From CAZPQV01 sp964588705 (lineage in GTDB: Bacteria; Bacteroidota; Bacteroidia; Flavobacteriales; Weeksellaceae): a DNA stretch of 57,493 nucleotides. Location of the stretch: the NCBI GenBank assembly GCA_964588705.1, contig CAZPQV010000007.1, positions 1-57,493 of the forward strand. Reading direction: 5' to 3'. The notes under the pieces were generated by a model that saw nothing but the letters and a program-made list of their open reading frames with translations, was not told the DNA's origin and ran no database searches. The position numbers and the translations under genes are program-made. Of the stretch, positions 7,842 through 16,126 are shown one piece after another (within the stretch, counting starts at the first letter, position 1; every line of letters begins with the position of its first letter).

Positions 7842-9326
7842 TTAATTAATACTGTTGTACTTCAATATATTTTCTGAAATTTCAAATTCTTCCTTGCTGT
7901 TTGAAAGCAAAATAATCTGGTCATTATTTTCAATTTTTGTCGATCCGGATGGTACGAAAAAATTATCATCACGCTGTATCAGTGCAACTACAACATCTTT
8001 CGGAAGTTTCAAATCAACAATTTTCTTTTCGTTGGCAAAATATTCGGGTTCAATCCTAATTCTCCTAAACTTCGATTTTGGTTCGTAAGTAATCAGGTTT
8101 TCTTCTTCTTCAACCGGAATTTCTCCTTCTTTATCATTTTCAGGGATAGAAACATTCAGCCATTTTGCAACAATTGGAAGTGACGTTCCCTGAAGCAGAA
8201 CCGAAGTCACGGAAATAAAAAACACGATATTAAAAATCATATCGGCTTTCTCAATTCCCGCAATCAACGGATAAGTCGCAAATACAATCGGAACGGCGCC
8301 CCGAAGTCCAACCCAGGAAATGTAAACTCGCCGCCTGAGTTTCATCTTGAAAAAAGCCGTGGAAATAAATACTGCAATTGGTCTTGCCACAAAAATCAGG
8401 AAGAAAGAAATGAGCATTCCAAGTCCTAAAATTGGAACAATTTCGCTTGGGAAAACCAGCAGCCCAAGCGTAAGGAAAAGTACAATCTGCATCAGCCATG
8501 CTAAACCGTCATACATCTGCAGAATAGAATTTTTATGAATAATATCCTGATTTCCGAGATACACGGCACACACGTAAATTGCAAGGAACCCGTTTCCGCC
8601 AACAGCGTCTGTTGCTGAGAATGTGATGAACATCAACGCAATTACCAAAACCGGATAAAGTCCTTCGTATCCTAATTTAATTCTGTTGATAATCTGTTTG
8701 CTGAGCATTCCGAAAAGGTAACCTAAGATTCCTCCCAAAATCATCTGTTGAAAAAACACGGGAATAACTGATGCAAAAGATTTTTCGGGATTCATAACCA
8801 AGCCAAGAAAAAGAATGGTAAGCACGTAAGCCATGGGATCGTTGCTTCCACTTTCAAGCTCGAGGGTTGGTTTCAGATTGCTTCTTAGACGTAGATTTCG
8901 AGCTCTTAAAATAGAGAAAACCGCAGCCACGTCTGTGGATGAAACAATAGATCCCAGCAATAAACTTTCGTAAATGGTGAAATCGGTAATCCAGAAAATG
9001 AATAAGCCCAACGTCAGTGCTGTAAGTAAAACACCGAGCGTGGAAAGTACAACTCCCTGTCCGAGAATAGGTTTTACAGATTTCCAGTTGGTATCTAAAC
9101 CTCCCGAAAACAAGATAAAATTGAGCGCCACAATGCCGATTAACTGAGTGATTTTTGGATCGTCAAAATAAATTCCGCCAATGCCTTCGGAACCGGCCAA
9201 AATACCAATCAGTAAAAATATTAGTAGAGTAGGAACACCAAATTTGTAGGCCCTGTTTCCAAAATAAATACTTATAAAAAGAAGGAGGGCAGCAACCAGC
9301 AAGAAACTTTCAATCGACAAACTCAT
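7842..9326 (-). CDS. CPA1-type potassium(or sodium)/proton antiporter with RCK_C domain
   Basis: About twelve membrane segments form a Na+/H+ exchanger domain. The transport-core motif is visible as LGSIVSSTDVAAVFSILR and, further on, LESGSNDPMAYVL. Residues after about 410 form a soluble RCK_C/TrkA-C domain (VVVALIQRDDNFFVPSGSTK, then DQIILLS), as in the NhaP2/CvrA type of K+/H+ antiporter. Ion choice cannot be read from sequence alone. The frame begins at 9371, but a TATTTTTG promoter box lies inside it at 9345-9352, so I start at the ATG at 9326 (494 aa). The UspA gene follows after 5 bases. Confidence 0.88.
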   Translation of the reverse strand: MSLSIESFLLVAALLLFISIYFGNRAYKFGVPTLLIFLLIGILAGSEGIGGIYFDDPKITQLIGIVALNFILFSGGLDTNWKSVKPILGQGVVLSTLGVLLTALTLGLFIFWITDFTIYESLLLGSIVSSTDVAAVFSILRARNLRLRSNLKPTLELESGSNDPMAYVLTILFLGLVMNPEKSFASVIPVFFQQMILGGILGYLFGMLSKQIINRIKLGYEGLYPVLVIALMFITFSATDAVGGNGFLAIYVCAVYLGNQDIIHKNSILQMYDGLAWLMQIVLFLTLGLLVFPSEIVPILGLGMLISFFLIFVARPIAVFISTAFFKMKLRRRVYISWVGLRGAVPIVFATYPLIAGIEKADMIFNIVFFISVTSVLLQGTSLPIVAKWLNVSIPENDKEGEIPVEEEENLITYEPKSKFRRIRIEPEYFANEKKIVDLKLPKDVVVALIQRDDNFFVPSGSTKIENNDQIILLSNSKEEFEISENILKYNSIN

Positions 9327-9344
9327 CAAAAAACCGCATTTTAT

Positions 9345-9352
9345 CAAAAATA
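9345..9352 (-). promoter_or_regulatory. -7 promoter box of the antiporter-usp operon
   Basis: Minus strand TATTTTTG matches TAnnTTTG exactly, 18 bases before the ATG at 9326. It overlaps the longer frame and so decides the start. Confidence 0.4.
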
Positions 9353-9497
9353 CGATTTTTTCTTTTTTCATGAAAGACTAAATTGAAAAAATCAAGTGAA
9401 AACTGAAAAAAATATTTCATCAGTTTGGGTTAAATTTTTAATTCAAAAAATTCCAAATCGGGAACTTTTGACTTAATTTTAACCAAAATTTCAGACC

Positions 9498-10064
9498 ATG
9501 CGTGAAAGAAAAACAAATCAAAAAAATGTTGAGTTCCTCGAAAAAATTGCCAATGGAATGATGTGGTGGATTGGTTCGGTGCAGTCCGTTATTTTTCATA
9601 CCATATTTTTTGTGGTTTGTTTTCTGCTGCCTATTTTAAAACTTGTGGAATGGGATCAGATGTTGCTGGTACTTACAACAGTGGTATCGCTCGAAGCCAT
9701 TTATCTTGCAATTTTCATTCAGATGTCTGTTAATAAAAGTACCGAACATATCGAAGATTTGAAAGAAGACGTAACTGAAATTCAGGAAGATATAGAAGAT
9801 ATCCAGGAAGATATTGAAGAAATCAGTGATGATATTGAAGATATTCAGGAAGATATTGAAGAGATCAACGAAGAAGATGAGCCTGAAGATCACAGCGAAC
9901 GCGCAAGAACAGTAATGCTGAAAAGTAAAGTTGCCACCAACAAAACCGAAATTAAATCGCTGAAGGATAAAATTTCTGAAATGGAAGCCTTAATCCGAGA
10001 ACTTCAGGAAGAGGACGATAATATTGAGGATGAACTAAGCCGCGGCGAAGAGGAGAATTACTAA
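9498..10064 (+). CDS. DUF1003-like membrane protein with acidic heptad-repeat tail
   Basis: Residues 20-75 hold two membrane helices. The segment GSVQSVIFHTIFF and the pattern VVSLEAIYLAIFIQMSVN resemble the DUF1003 core, whose function is unknown. From about residue 85 the protein turns into a very acidic coiled coil made of near-perfect heptads (EDIEDIQ, EDIEEIS, DDIEDIQ, EDIEEIN). After a short linker, a second charged coil (residues 140-180) follows. The heptad tail is repetitive at the DNA level too. Tail-to-tail it overlaps mgtE by 4 bases. An acidic cytoplasmic rod next to a Mg2+ channel gene is suggestive, but convergent order argues against co-expression. Confidence 0.7.
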   Translation: MRERKTNQKNVEFLEKIANGMMWWIGSVQSVIFHTIFFVVCFLLPILKLVEWDQMLLVLTTVVSLEAIYLAIFIQMSVNKSTEHIEDLKEDVTEIQEDIEDIQEDIEEISDDIEDIQEDIEEINEEDEPEDHSERARTVMLKSKVATNKTEIKSLKDKISEMEALIRELQEEDDNIEDELSRGEEENY

Positions 10065-11413
10065 ATGTGAAGTATCATTCTTGCAATCGAGAAATAAATC
10101 AGCACGCCAAGAATGTCGTTGGATGTGGTAATGAACGGACCGGTTGCAATCGCAGGATCTATTTTATTTCTTTCAAGAATTAAAGGAACAATCGTTCCAA
10201 TGACTGCAGCCACCATAATTACTGCTAAAAGCGAAAGCGAAATCGTAATCGAAATGGTGAAATCGTGCCTGTTGATAAGATAATTAAATGCAAAAATAAG
10301 TATCGAAAGAATAAGTCCGGAAGCTGCAGAAACACTCACTTCCTTCGCTAAAGTTTTAAACGTATCCTTACCAATCGTGTCGTTTGCCAAACCCTGTACG
10401 ATGATTGCAGACGCCTGAACTCCAATATTACCAGCCGTTGCCGCAATCAGCGGAACGAAAAACATCAGTGCAGGAACGACTTGCAAAGCACTTTGATTTC
10501 CCTGCAAAACTCGGGAGCCAACCAAACCACCCACCATTCCGATGAAAAGCCAAGGCAAGCGCGCTTTAGTCATCTGGAAAATATTATCGGTATGGTCAAC
10601 ATCGCTCGAGATACCGGATGCCAATTGGTAGTCTTTTTCGGTTTCTTCTTTTACAAAGTCCATCACGTCATCGATGGTAATTCTACCGACCAATTTTCCT
10701 AAAGCATCCACCACGGGAACTTCAAATAGGTCATATTTCTGCATGAAACGTGCTACTTCTTCGGCTTCCTCAGTGTCTTTTACCCAACGGATTTTTGAGT
10801 TGTAAACATCTGAAACTCTTGTCGCAGAAGACGTGGTGAGCAGTTTCTTAAGACTCAAAATCCCCAGCAGTTTATCACTGTCATCAACCACGTAGATGGA
10901 ATACACTTCTTCCATTTCGTTGGCCTGTTTACGCATTTCTTTTACCGCGGAAATAATGGAGAGTCCTTCATTGACTTTCACCAATTCCGTAGCCATCAAA
11001 CCACCGGCAACGTCCTCGTCATAACGAAGGAGTTCCACGATATTTTGGGCGTGCTCTTCGTCGTCAAGATGCTGGATGATTTCATCCTGCTGCTTTTCGG
11101 GAAGCTCAGCAATGATATCGGCAGCGTCGTCGGAATCGATCTCGTTGATAATTTCATCCGCAATTTCTTTGGACGAAAGCTGAGCAAGGAATTTCTTTCT
11201 TTTATCTTCATCAATCTCCAAAAGCATCTCTGCAGACTGCTCATTACTCATTAAATCGTACACGAACTTCTGTCCTTCGATATCGAGATCTTCGAAGAAA
11301 TGGGCAATATCCACAGCTTCCATTTCCGCAAAAATTGCAGAAACTTCACTTACGTTGCGTTGCAGAATCGCCTGCTGCAATTGTTCCTGTATGTTCAGAG
11401 TTTCTTCAGTCAA
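10061..11413 (-). CDS. mgtE: Magnesium transporter MgtE
   Basis: MgtE is a Mg2+-gated Mg2+ channel. The N-terminal MgtE_N superhelical domain (about 20-125) includes SDDAADIIAELPEKQQDEI. Two CBS domains (about 130-250) contain YVVDDSDKLLGILSLKKL and VVDALGKLVGRITIDDVMD. A five-helix channel domain follows from about residue 275, with the pore-region signature AATAGNIGVQASAI. The 450 aa match the family. The start is a TTG at 11413, since no ATG is better placed and the family N-terminus begins close to it. A TATTTTTG box lies 40 bases upstream. Confidence 0.95.
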   Translation of the reverse strand: MTEETLNIQEQLQQAILQRNVSEVSAIFAEMEAVDIAHFFEDLDIEGQKFVYDLMSNEQSAEMLLEIDEDKRKKFLAQLSSKEIADEIINEIDSDDAADIIAELPEKQQDEIIQHLDDEEHAQNIVELLRYDEDVAGGLMATELVKVNEGLSIISAVKEMRKQANEMEEVYSIYVVDDSDKLLGILSLKKLLTTSSATRVSDVYNSKIRWVKDTEEAEEVARFMQKYDLFEVPVVDALGKLVGRITIDDVMDFVKEETEKDYQLASGISSDVDHTDNIFQMTKARLPWLFIGMVGGLVGSRVLQGNQSALQVVPALMFFVPLIAATAGNIGVQASAIIVQGLANDTIGKDTFKTLAKEVSVSAASGLILSILIFAFNYLINRHDFTISITISLSLLAVIMVAAVIGTIVPLILERNKIDPAIATGPFITTSNDILGVLIYFSIARMILHI

Positions 11414-11452
11414 AACGTTTCAGGGATTTTATAGATGAAAATTTGATTTTTG

Positions 11453-11460
11453 CAAAAATA
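11453..11460 (-). promoter_or_regulatory. -7 promoter box of mgtE
   Basis: Minus strand TATTTTTG matches TAnnTTTG exactly. It would give a leader of about 33 bases before the TTG start. Confidence 0.4.
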
Positions 11461-11521
11461 AGGTTTTAATGCCTAAATGCCAATTTGAAAGGGCTTTTTG
11501 ATTTTAACTAAATTTTAAATC

Positions 11522-12292
11522 TTAAAGATTGTCCTTCCAAAGAATCGTGAAGCTGATGAAATCTTCCACCGAAAGTTCTTCGGCGCGCTTATCCATAAAC
11601 TCATGAGTTTTCAATGCTTCTGGAATATTAAGAATTTTCAGCGCGTTGGAAAGTTTCTTTCGTCTTTGGTTGAATCCGGCTTTTACAATTTGTTTCAACA
11701 GGATTTCGTTGCCTTCGAGTCCGGGTTTTGGATTTCTGGTCAACCGTATGACTCCCGATTTTACTTTTGGTGGCGGATTGAAAACGTTTTCATGAACCGT
11801 GAAAAGGTATTTCACATCGTAATAGGCCTGAACCAAAACCGATAAAATTCCGTAATCTTTTGTTCTTGGAACTGCTGCAGTTCTTTCTGCAACTTCCTTT
11901 TGGAACATCCCCACCATTTCAGGAATCTGCTGAAAGTGGTCAACAATTTTAAATAAAATCTGAGACGAAATGTTATACGGAAAGTTCCCGATAATGGCGA
12001 GTTGCTCTCCGTTTGTATAAGAGAAATCGGTTTTCAGAAAATCACCCACGAAATTGTTTTCAGAAAGTTTCAGGTAATTCTGTTTCAGATAATCAATGGA
12101 TTCGGTATCGATTTCGGCAAGAAAAAGCTGGACGTTTCTTTCAAGTAAATATTTGGTAAGAACACCGGTTCCGGGGCCAACTTCAAGAACTTTGTTGTAA
12201 TCTTCGAATGAAAGTCCTTCAACAATTTTCAGGGCGATATTTTCGTCGGTTAGGAAGTGTTGTCCGAGATGTTTTTTTGCTCTTATATTCAT
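11522..12292 (-). CDS. rsmA: 16S rRNA dimethyladenosine transferase (RsmA/KsgA)
   Basis: RsmA dimethylates the two adjacent adenines in the 3'-terminal hairpin of 16S rRNA during 30S assembly. The opening KKHLGQHFLTDENI is diagnostic. The SAM-binding motif is EVGPGTGVLTKYLL, and the catalytic NxPY-type motif is GNFPYNISSQI. The C-terminal helical domain contains FNQRRKKLSNAL. Its 256 aa are normal. The spacer upstream carries a low-complexity ACTTCGG/CTTC-rich filler and separates it from the divergent ftsX gene. Confidence 0.96.
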   Translation of the reverse strand: MNIRAKKHLGQHFLTDENIALKIVEGLSFEDYNKVLEVGPGTGVLTKYLLERNVQLFLAEIDTESIDYLKQNYLKLSENNFVGDFLKTDFSYTNGEQLAIIGNFPYNISSQILFKIVDHFQQIPEMVGMFQKEVAERTAAVPRTKDYGILSVLVQAYYDVKYLFTVHENVFNPPPKVKSGVIRLTRNPKPGLEGNEILLKQIVKAGFNQRRKKLSNALKILNIPEALKTHEFMDKRAEELSVEDFISFTILWKDNL

Positions 12293-12440
12293 TTATTGGT
12301 GTATTATTTTAGTGATACCAAAAACTTCGGACTTCGGTCTTCCAACTTCAGACTTTTAAGTTTTTTTTAACTTGCTTTTTCTTCTTTGTATCCGCAAATT
12401 TCGGAAGTTTTTTTCTATTTTAGCCGAAAATTATTTTTTG

Positions 12441-13340
12441 ATGGCAAAAACTGTTGATGATTTTAACAAAAGGAGGCTGCGTTCAAGCAATATTACTGTA
12501 GTTGTTTCTATTGGATTGGTTTTGTTTCTGCTTGGTTTAATGGGACTTATCCTGATTAATGCACAGAAATATTCAGATTATATCAAAGAGCAACTGGTTG
12601 TAAATGCCTATTTTGATGAAAATTTTGATGTAAAGGATTCTGCGAAGATTGCAAAAATGGAGATGGAAGCTTTCAATAAAATTCAGACATTGGCTCCTGT
12701 AAAACGCGCCACTTACATCACGAGAGAAATGGCCAGTGAAGAAGCCAAAAAAAGTATGGGGCTTGACAGTGAAGCGCTTTTCGATGCACACATTTTTCCA
12801 TCTTCTGTGGAAGTTGCTTTGAAACCGGAATATGTAGATCCGGCAAAAATTGACGGTGCAATTCAGCAGTTAAAAGCAGTGAAAGGAATTGTTGATGTAA
12901 AGAATAACAGTACGCTGATGGTGGATGTTTACAACAATCTGAACCGTATTCTGAAATGGATTCTTGGATTCTCGATTCTGTTTCTCGTTTTAGCCGTGGT
13001 TCTTATTAATAACTCTATCAGACTCAAAATTTTCTCAAAACGTTTCATCATCAAAACCATGCAGTTGGTTGGTGCAAGAAGAAGATTTATTCTTAAACCT
13101 TTTGTTATAGAAGCTATTGTTTTAGGACTGATAGGTTCGTTATTAGGATTAGTTGCGCTGTTTGGAGTTTGGTATTATTTCACTCAGGAAATCGGGCAGG
13201 AGTTCGTGCAGAACGATCCTCAGTATTTATGGCTGATTCTTCTTGTACTTGGCGTAGGAATTTTCATTACCGTAATGAGTACTATTTTTGCAACTTGGAG
13301 GTTCCTGAAAACCAATATCGACGACCTTTATTATTCGTAA
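12441..13340 (+). CDS. ftsX: Cell division ABC permease-like protein FtsX
   Basis: FtsX pairs with the ATPase FtsE at the divisome and controls peptidoglycan hydrolases. Four membrane helices are visible: one at about residues 20-45, then a periplasmic domain (about 50-165), then three helices in the C-terminal half. The FtsX-type cytoplasmic patch FIIKTMQLVGARRRFILKPF lies between helices 2 and 3. The frame extends upstream to 12372, but MAKTVDDFNKRRLRS is the natural beginning (299 aa). ftsE is not in this window, so the pair is split, as is common in this phylum. DUF3098 follows after one base. Confidence 0.9.
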   Translation: MAKTVDDFNKRRLRSSNITVVVSIGLVLFLLGLMGLILINAQKYSDYIKEQLVVNAYFDENFDVKDSAKIAKMEMEAFNKIQTLAPVKRATYITREMASEEAKKSMGLDSEALFDAHIFPSSVEVALKPEYVDPAKIDGAIQQLKAVKGIVDVKNNSTLMVDVYNNLNRILKWILGFSILFLVLAVVLINNSIRLKIFSKRFIIKTMQLVGARRRFILKPFVIEAIVLGLIGSLLGLVALFGVWYYFTQEIGQEFVQNDPQYLWLILLVLGVGIFITVMSTIFATWRFLKTNIDDLYYS

Positions 13341-13341
13341 T

Positions 13342-13626
13342 ATGGCAAAAATCAAACAACAGCTTTCTACGGAAACTACTGAAAATAAAGGCGGTTTCTA
13401 CTTCGGAAAAGAAAATTATAAATGGATGCTGATTGGTCTCGGACTGATTGCTTTAGGATTTATCCTTATGATGGGAAAAGGTGCGAACACCACTCCTGAA
13501 GGCACTTTTGATCCAAACTATTGGAACGACGGTATTTTTTCTGTCTTAAGAATCAGGATTGCGCCATTATTGGTAATTCTTGGATTTGCAGTGGAAGTTT
13601 ACGCCATATTGAAAAGAAATAAATAA
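13342..13626 (+). CDS. DUF3098 family small membrane protein
   Basis: This 94-aa protein has two membrane helices (about residues 28-47 and 70-89). The motif FYFGKENYKWMLIGLGLI followed by FDPNYWNDGIFSVLRI is that of DUF3098. The family is found in Bacteroidota, usually directly behind ftsX, and its role is not established. The one-base spacing to ftsX means they are translated from the same mRNA, so a link to cell division is a reasonable inference. A terminator follows. Confidence 0.88.
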   Translation: MAKIKQQLSTETTENKGGFYFGKENYKWMLIGLGLIALGFILMMGKGANTTPEGTFDPNYWNDGIFSVLRIRIAPLLVILGFAVEVYAILKRNK

Positions 13627-13644
13627 AAATATAAAAATACAATC

Positions 13645-13681
13645 AGCTTTGTCAAGGTTTTACTTTGACAAAGTTTTTTTA
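13645..13681 (+). terminator. Intrinsic terminator of ftsX-DUF3098
   Basis: A 9-bp stem CTTTGTCAA/TTGACAAAG with a 9-base loop is followed by seven T. It separates the ftsX unit from uppP. Confidence 0.75.
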
Positions 13682-13705
13682 AAATAGCATTTGAAATAAA
13701 AATTT

Positions 13706-14521
13706 ATGGATTTAATCAAAGCAATAATTATTGCCATTGTAGAAGGTTTAACGGAATATCTGCCGGTTTCTTCCACTGCTCACATGATTTTTACAAGTTC
13801 GATTTTTGGAATTCAGGAAGATGAATTTGTGAAGATGTTTCAGGTTTCCATACAGTTTGGGGCAATTTTAGCCGTAGTGTATTTGTATTGGAAAAAATTT
13901 TTCGATTTCAGTAATCTTAAATTCTATTTTAAACTGGCTGTTGCCGTTATTCCGGCGTTAATCCTCGGATATATTTTTGATGATAAAATTGAAGCCGTTT
14001 TAGGAGATCCTGTTCCAATTGCCATTGTTTTGGTGTTAGGTGGAATTGTGCTCCTCTTCATTGATAAAATTTTCACAGTTCATAATATTGATGACGAGAA
14101 GGATATTACTTATAAAAAAGCATTTACCATAGGTGTTTGGCAGTGTCTTGCAATGATGCCGGGCATGAGCCGAAGTGCGGCTTCCATCATCGGAGGAATG
14201 CAACAAAAGTTGACCAGAAAAGCTGCAGCCGAATTTTCATTTTTCCTGGCAGTTCCAACCATGTTGGCAGTTACAGTTTATTCAATTTTTGTGAAAGGTT
14301 GGGGACCGGAAGGTGCGCAACAAAAAGGCTACGAAATGATTCTTGAATCTCAGGAAAACATGATCAGTTTTGCGGTAGGAAATATCGTAGCGTTCGTGGT
14401 TGCAGTAATTGCGATTAAGTTTTTTATCGGTGTACTTACGAAATATGGTTTCAAACCTTGGGGTTGGTATCGAATTATTGTAGGAATTATTTTGCTGATT
14501 TATTTCACTCAATTCCAGTAA
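13706..14521 (+). CDS. uppP: Undecaprenyl-diphosphate phosphatase (UppP/BacA)
   Basis: UppP recycles the lipid carrier undecaprenyl pyrophosphate to the monophosphate for cell-wall synthesis and gives bacitracin resistance when abundant. Both family signatures are intact: EGLTEYLPVSSTAHM at residues 13-27 and PGMSRSAASI near residue 155. About eight membrane helices and a length of 271 aa are standard. It has a terminator immediately upstream, so it should have its own promoter. truB and rluF follow downstream. Confidence 0.96.
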   Translation: MDLIKAIIIAIVEGLTEYLPVSSTAHMIFTSSIFGIQEDEFVKMFQVSIQFGAILAVVYLYWKKFFDFSNLKFYFKLAVAVIPALILGYIFDDKIEAVLGDPVPIAIVLVLGGIVLLFIDKIFTVHNIDDEKDITYKKAFTIGVWQCLAMMPGMSRSAASIIGGMQQKLTRKAAAEFSFFLAVPTMLAVTVYSIFVKGWGPEGAQQKGYEMILESQENMISFAVGNIVAFVVAVIAIKFFIGVLTKYGFKPWGWYRIIVGIILLIYFTQFQ

Positions 14522-14570
14522 AATTCATCAGCTATCACTAATTACTCATCACTTATTATCCATTTTGAAC

Positions 14571-15275
14571 GTGACTCTTGAAGAAATACAGAACGGCCAG
14601 ATTCTATTGGTAGATAAACCTCTGGACTGGACTTCTTTTCAGGCAGTTAATAAGATTAAATTCAAACTAAAGAGAGAGTTTAAACTCAAAAAAATAAAGG
14701 TTGGACATGCCGGAACTTTAGATCCTCGCGCAACCGGCCTTCTCGTGGTTTGCACCGGAAAAGCAACCAAGCAGATTCCTGAAATTCAAGATGCTCCGAA
14801 AGAGTATATTGCTGAGATAAAAATCGGAGTTCAGACCGAATCTTACGATACCGAAAAACCTGAAATTCTTCAGCAAGATTATTCTCATGTTACCGAAGAT
14901 TTCATTTATGAAACTTTAAAGAAGTTTGAAGGCGAAATTGAGCAGAAACCACCTGTTTTTTCCGCCATTAAAATTGATGGTGAACGTGCCTACAATTTGG
15001 CCAGAGCAGGTGAGGAAGTTGAAATGAAAAGCAGAAAAGCGACAATTTTTTATCTGAATAATATTGGGATTAATTTTCCATTCATCACTTTTACCGTGGG
15101 CTGTTCCAAGGGAACTTATATCCGAAGTTTGGCGCACGATATTGGTCAGGAATTGGGTGTTGGTGCATATCTTTATAACTTAAGAAGAACGAAAATCGGT
15201 GAACTTTCTGTGGAAGATTCTTCTTCGGATTATCTTACAAATGAATTCCGATTCTCATCTGAAGAACAACTTTAA
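14571..15275 (+). CDS. truB: tRNA pseudouridine(55) synthase TruB
   Basis: TruB makes pseudouridine 55 in the T loop of tRNAs. The catalytic Asp is in GHAGTLDPRATGLLVV. The opening LLVDKPLDWTSFQAVNK and the later PPVFSAIKIDGERAY and KGTYIRSLAHDIG are all conserved. There is no ATG. A TTG at 14565 and a GTG at 14571 are both possible. I prefer the GTG because related proteins begin directly with the T-x-E-E/D-L/I-Q-x-G segment. The PUA tail is absent, as in many Bacteroidota. rluF follows 8 bases later, so the two pseudouridine synthases are co-transcribed. Confidence 0.93.
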   Translation: MTLEEIQNGQILLVDKPLDWTSFQAVNKIKFKLKREFKLKKIKVGHAGTLDPRATGLLVVCTGKATKQIPEIQDAPKEYIAEIKIGVQTESYDTEKPEILQQDYSHVTEDFIYETLKKFEGEIEQKPPVFSAIKIDGERAYNLARAGEEVEMKSRKATIFYLNNIGINFPFITFTVGCSKGTYIRSLAHDIGQELGVGAYLYNLRRTKIGELSVEDSSSDYLTNEFRFSSEEQL

Positions 15276-15283
15276 TTAATCTG

Positions 15284-16003
15284 ATGGAAAAAACCCGTAT
15301 TAACAAATATCTTTCAGAAGTTGGCTACTGTTCGCGAAGAGCAGCAGATAAACTTTTGGAAGAGGGCAGAATTACTATCAACGGACAGATTCCGGAGTTA
15401 GGAACGAAAGTTTCAGATGATGATGAGATTGAAGTGGATGGAGTTTCTATAAGAAAAACTGAGGAAGACCACGTTTATATCGCTTTCAACAAACCTATCG
15501 GAATTGTCTGCACCACAGACACACGAAGGGAGAAAAACAATATCATCGATTATATCAACCATCCCAAAAGAATTTTCCCCATCGGAAGACTTGATAAACC
15601 AAGTGAAGGCCTTATTCTGCTGACTTCAGACGGTGATATTGTGAATAAAATCCTTCGTTCAAAAAATAACCACGGAAAAGAATATATCGTTCGCGTAGAC
15701 AAGCCAATTACTCCAAAATTTCTCGATAAAATGAGAAATGGCGTTCCAATTTTGGATACTGTTACTAAAAAATGTGAAGTAGAGCAGCTGGACACAATGT
15801 CTTTCCGAATTGTTTTAACCCAGGGATTGAACCGCCAAATCCGCAGAATGTGCGAGTATCTTGGTTATGACGTAAAGAAACTGAAGCGCATTCGGGTGCT
15901 GAATATTCATCTTGATGTTCCGCTTGGAAAATGGCGCGATTTAACTTCATCTGAACTTAAAGAACTCAATATTCTTCTTAAAGATTCTGACAAAACAGTA
16001 TAA
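15284..16003 (+). CDS. rluF: 23S rRNA pseudouridine synthase, RluF/RluB type
   Basis: An N-terminal S4 RNA-binding domain (residues 3-60, TRINKYLSEVGYCSRRAADKL region) is followed by an RsuA/RluB-type catalytic domain with the catalytic Asp in GRLDKPSEGL. The C-terminal LTQGLNRQIRRMCEYLGYDVKKLKRIRV is the conserved RluF/RluB ending. Its 239 aa favour RluF (U2604) over RluB, but substrate choice is not certain. It forms an operon with truB. Confidence 0.88.
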   Translation: MEKTRINKYLSEVGYCSRRAADKLLEEGRITINGQIPELGTKVSDDDEIEVDGVSIRKTEEDHVYIAFNKPIGIVCTTDTRREKNNIIDYINHPKRIFPIGRLDKPSEGLILLTSDGDIVNKILRSKNNHGKEYIVRVDKPITPKFLDKMRNGVPILDTVTKKCEVEQLDTMSFRIVLTQGLNRQIRRMCEYLGYDVKKLKRIRVLNIHLDVPLGKWRDLTSSELKELNILLKDSDKTV

Positions 16004-16126
16004 AATACACATTTTTATTCATTAAGAAAAATATTTTTCTCTTTTTCTTTCGTTTAATGATTCATGTCATTTTCTGAATTCACTTTAAAAAAGTGAGTAA
16101 TTTTAAGGTGACTTAAATACTTAAAC

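Noticed and set aside
10996..11254. Long frames on both strands within mgtE
   Set aside because: They are shadows of the mgtE coding frame without any family similarity.
16079..16100. TCACTTT/AAGTGA hairpin before the Zn-dehydrogenase gene
   Set aside because: A short AT-rich stem without a T run; too weak to call a terminator for rluF.
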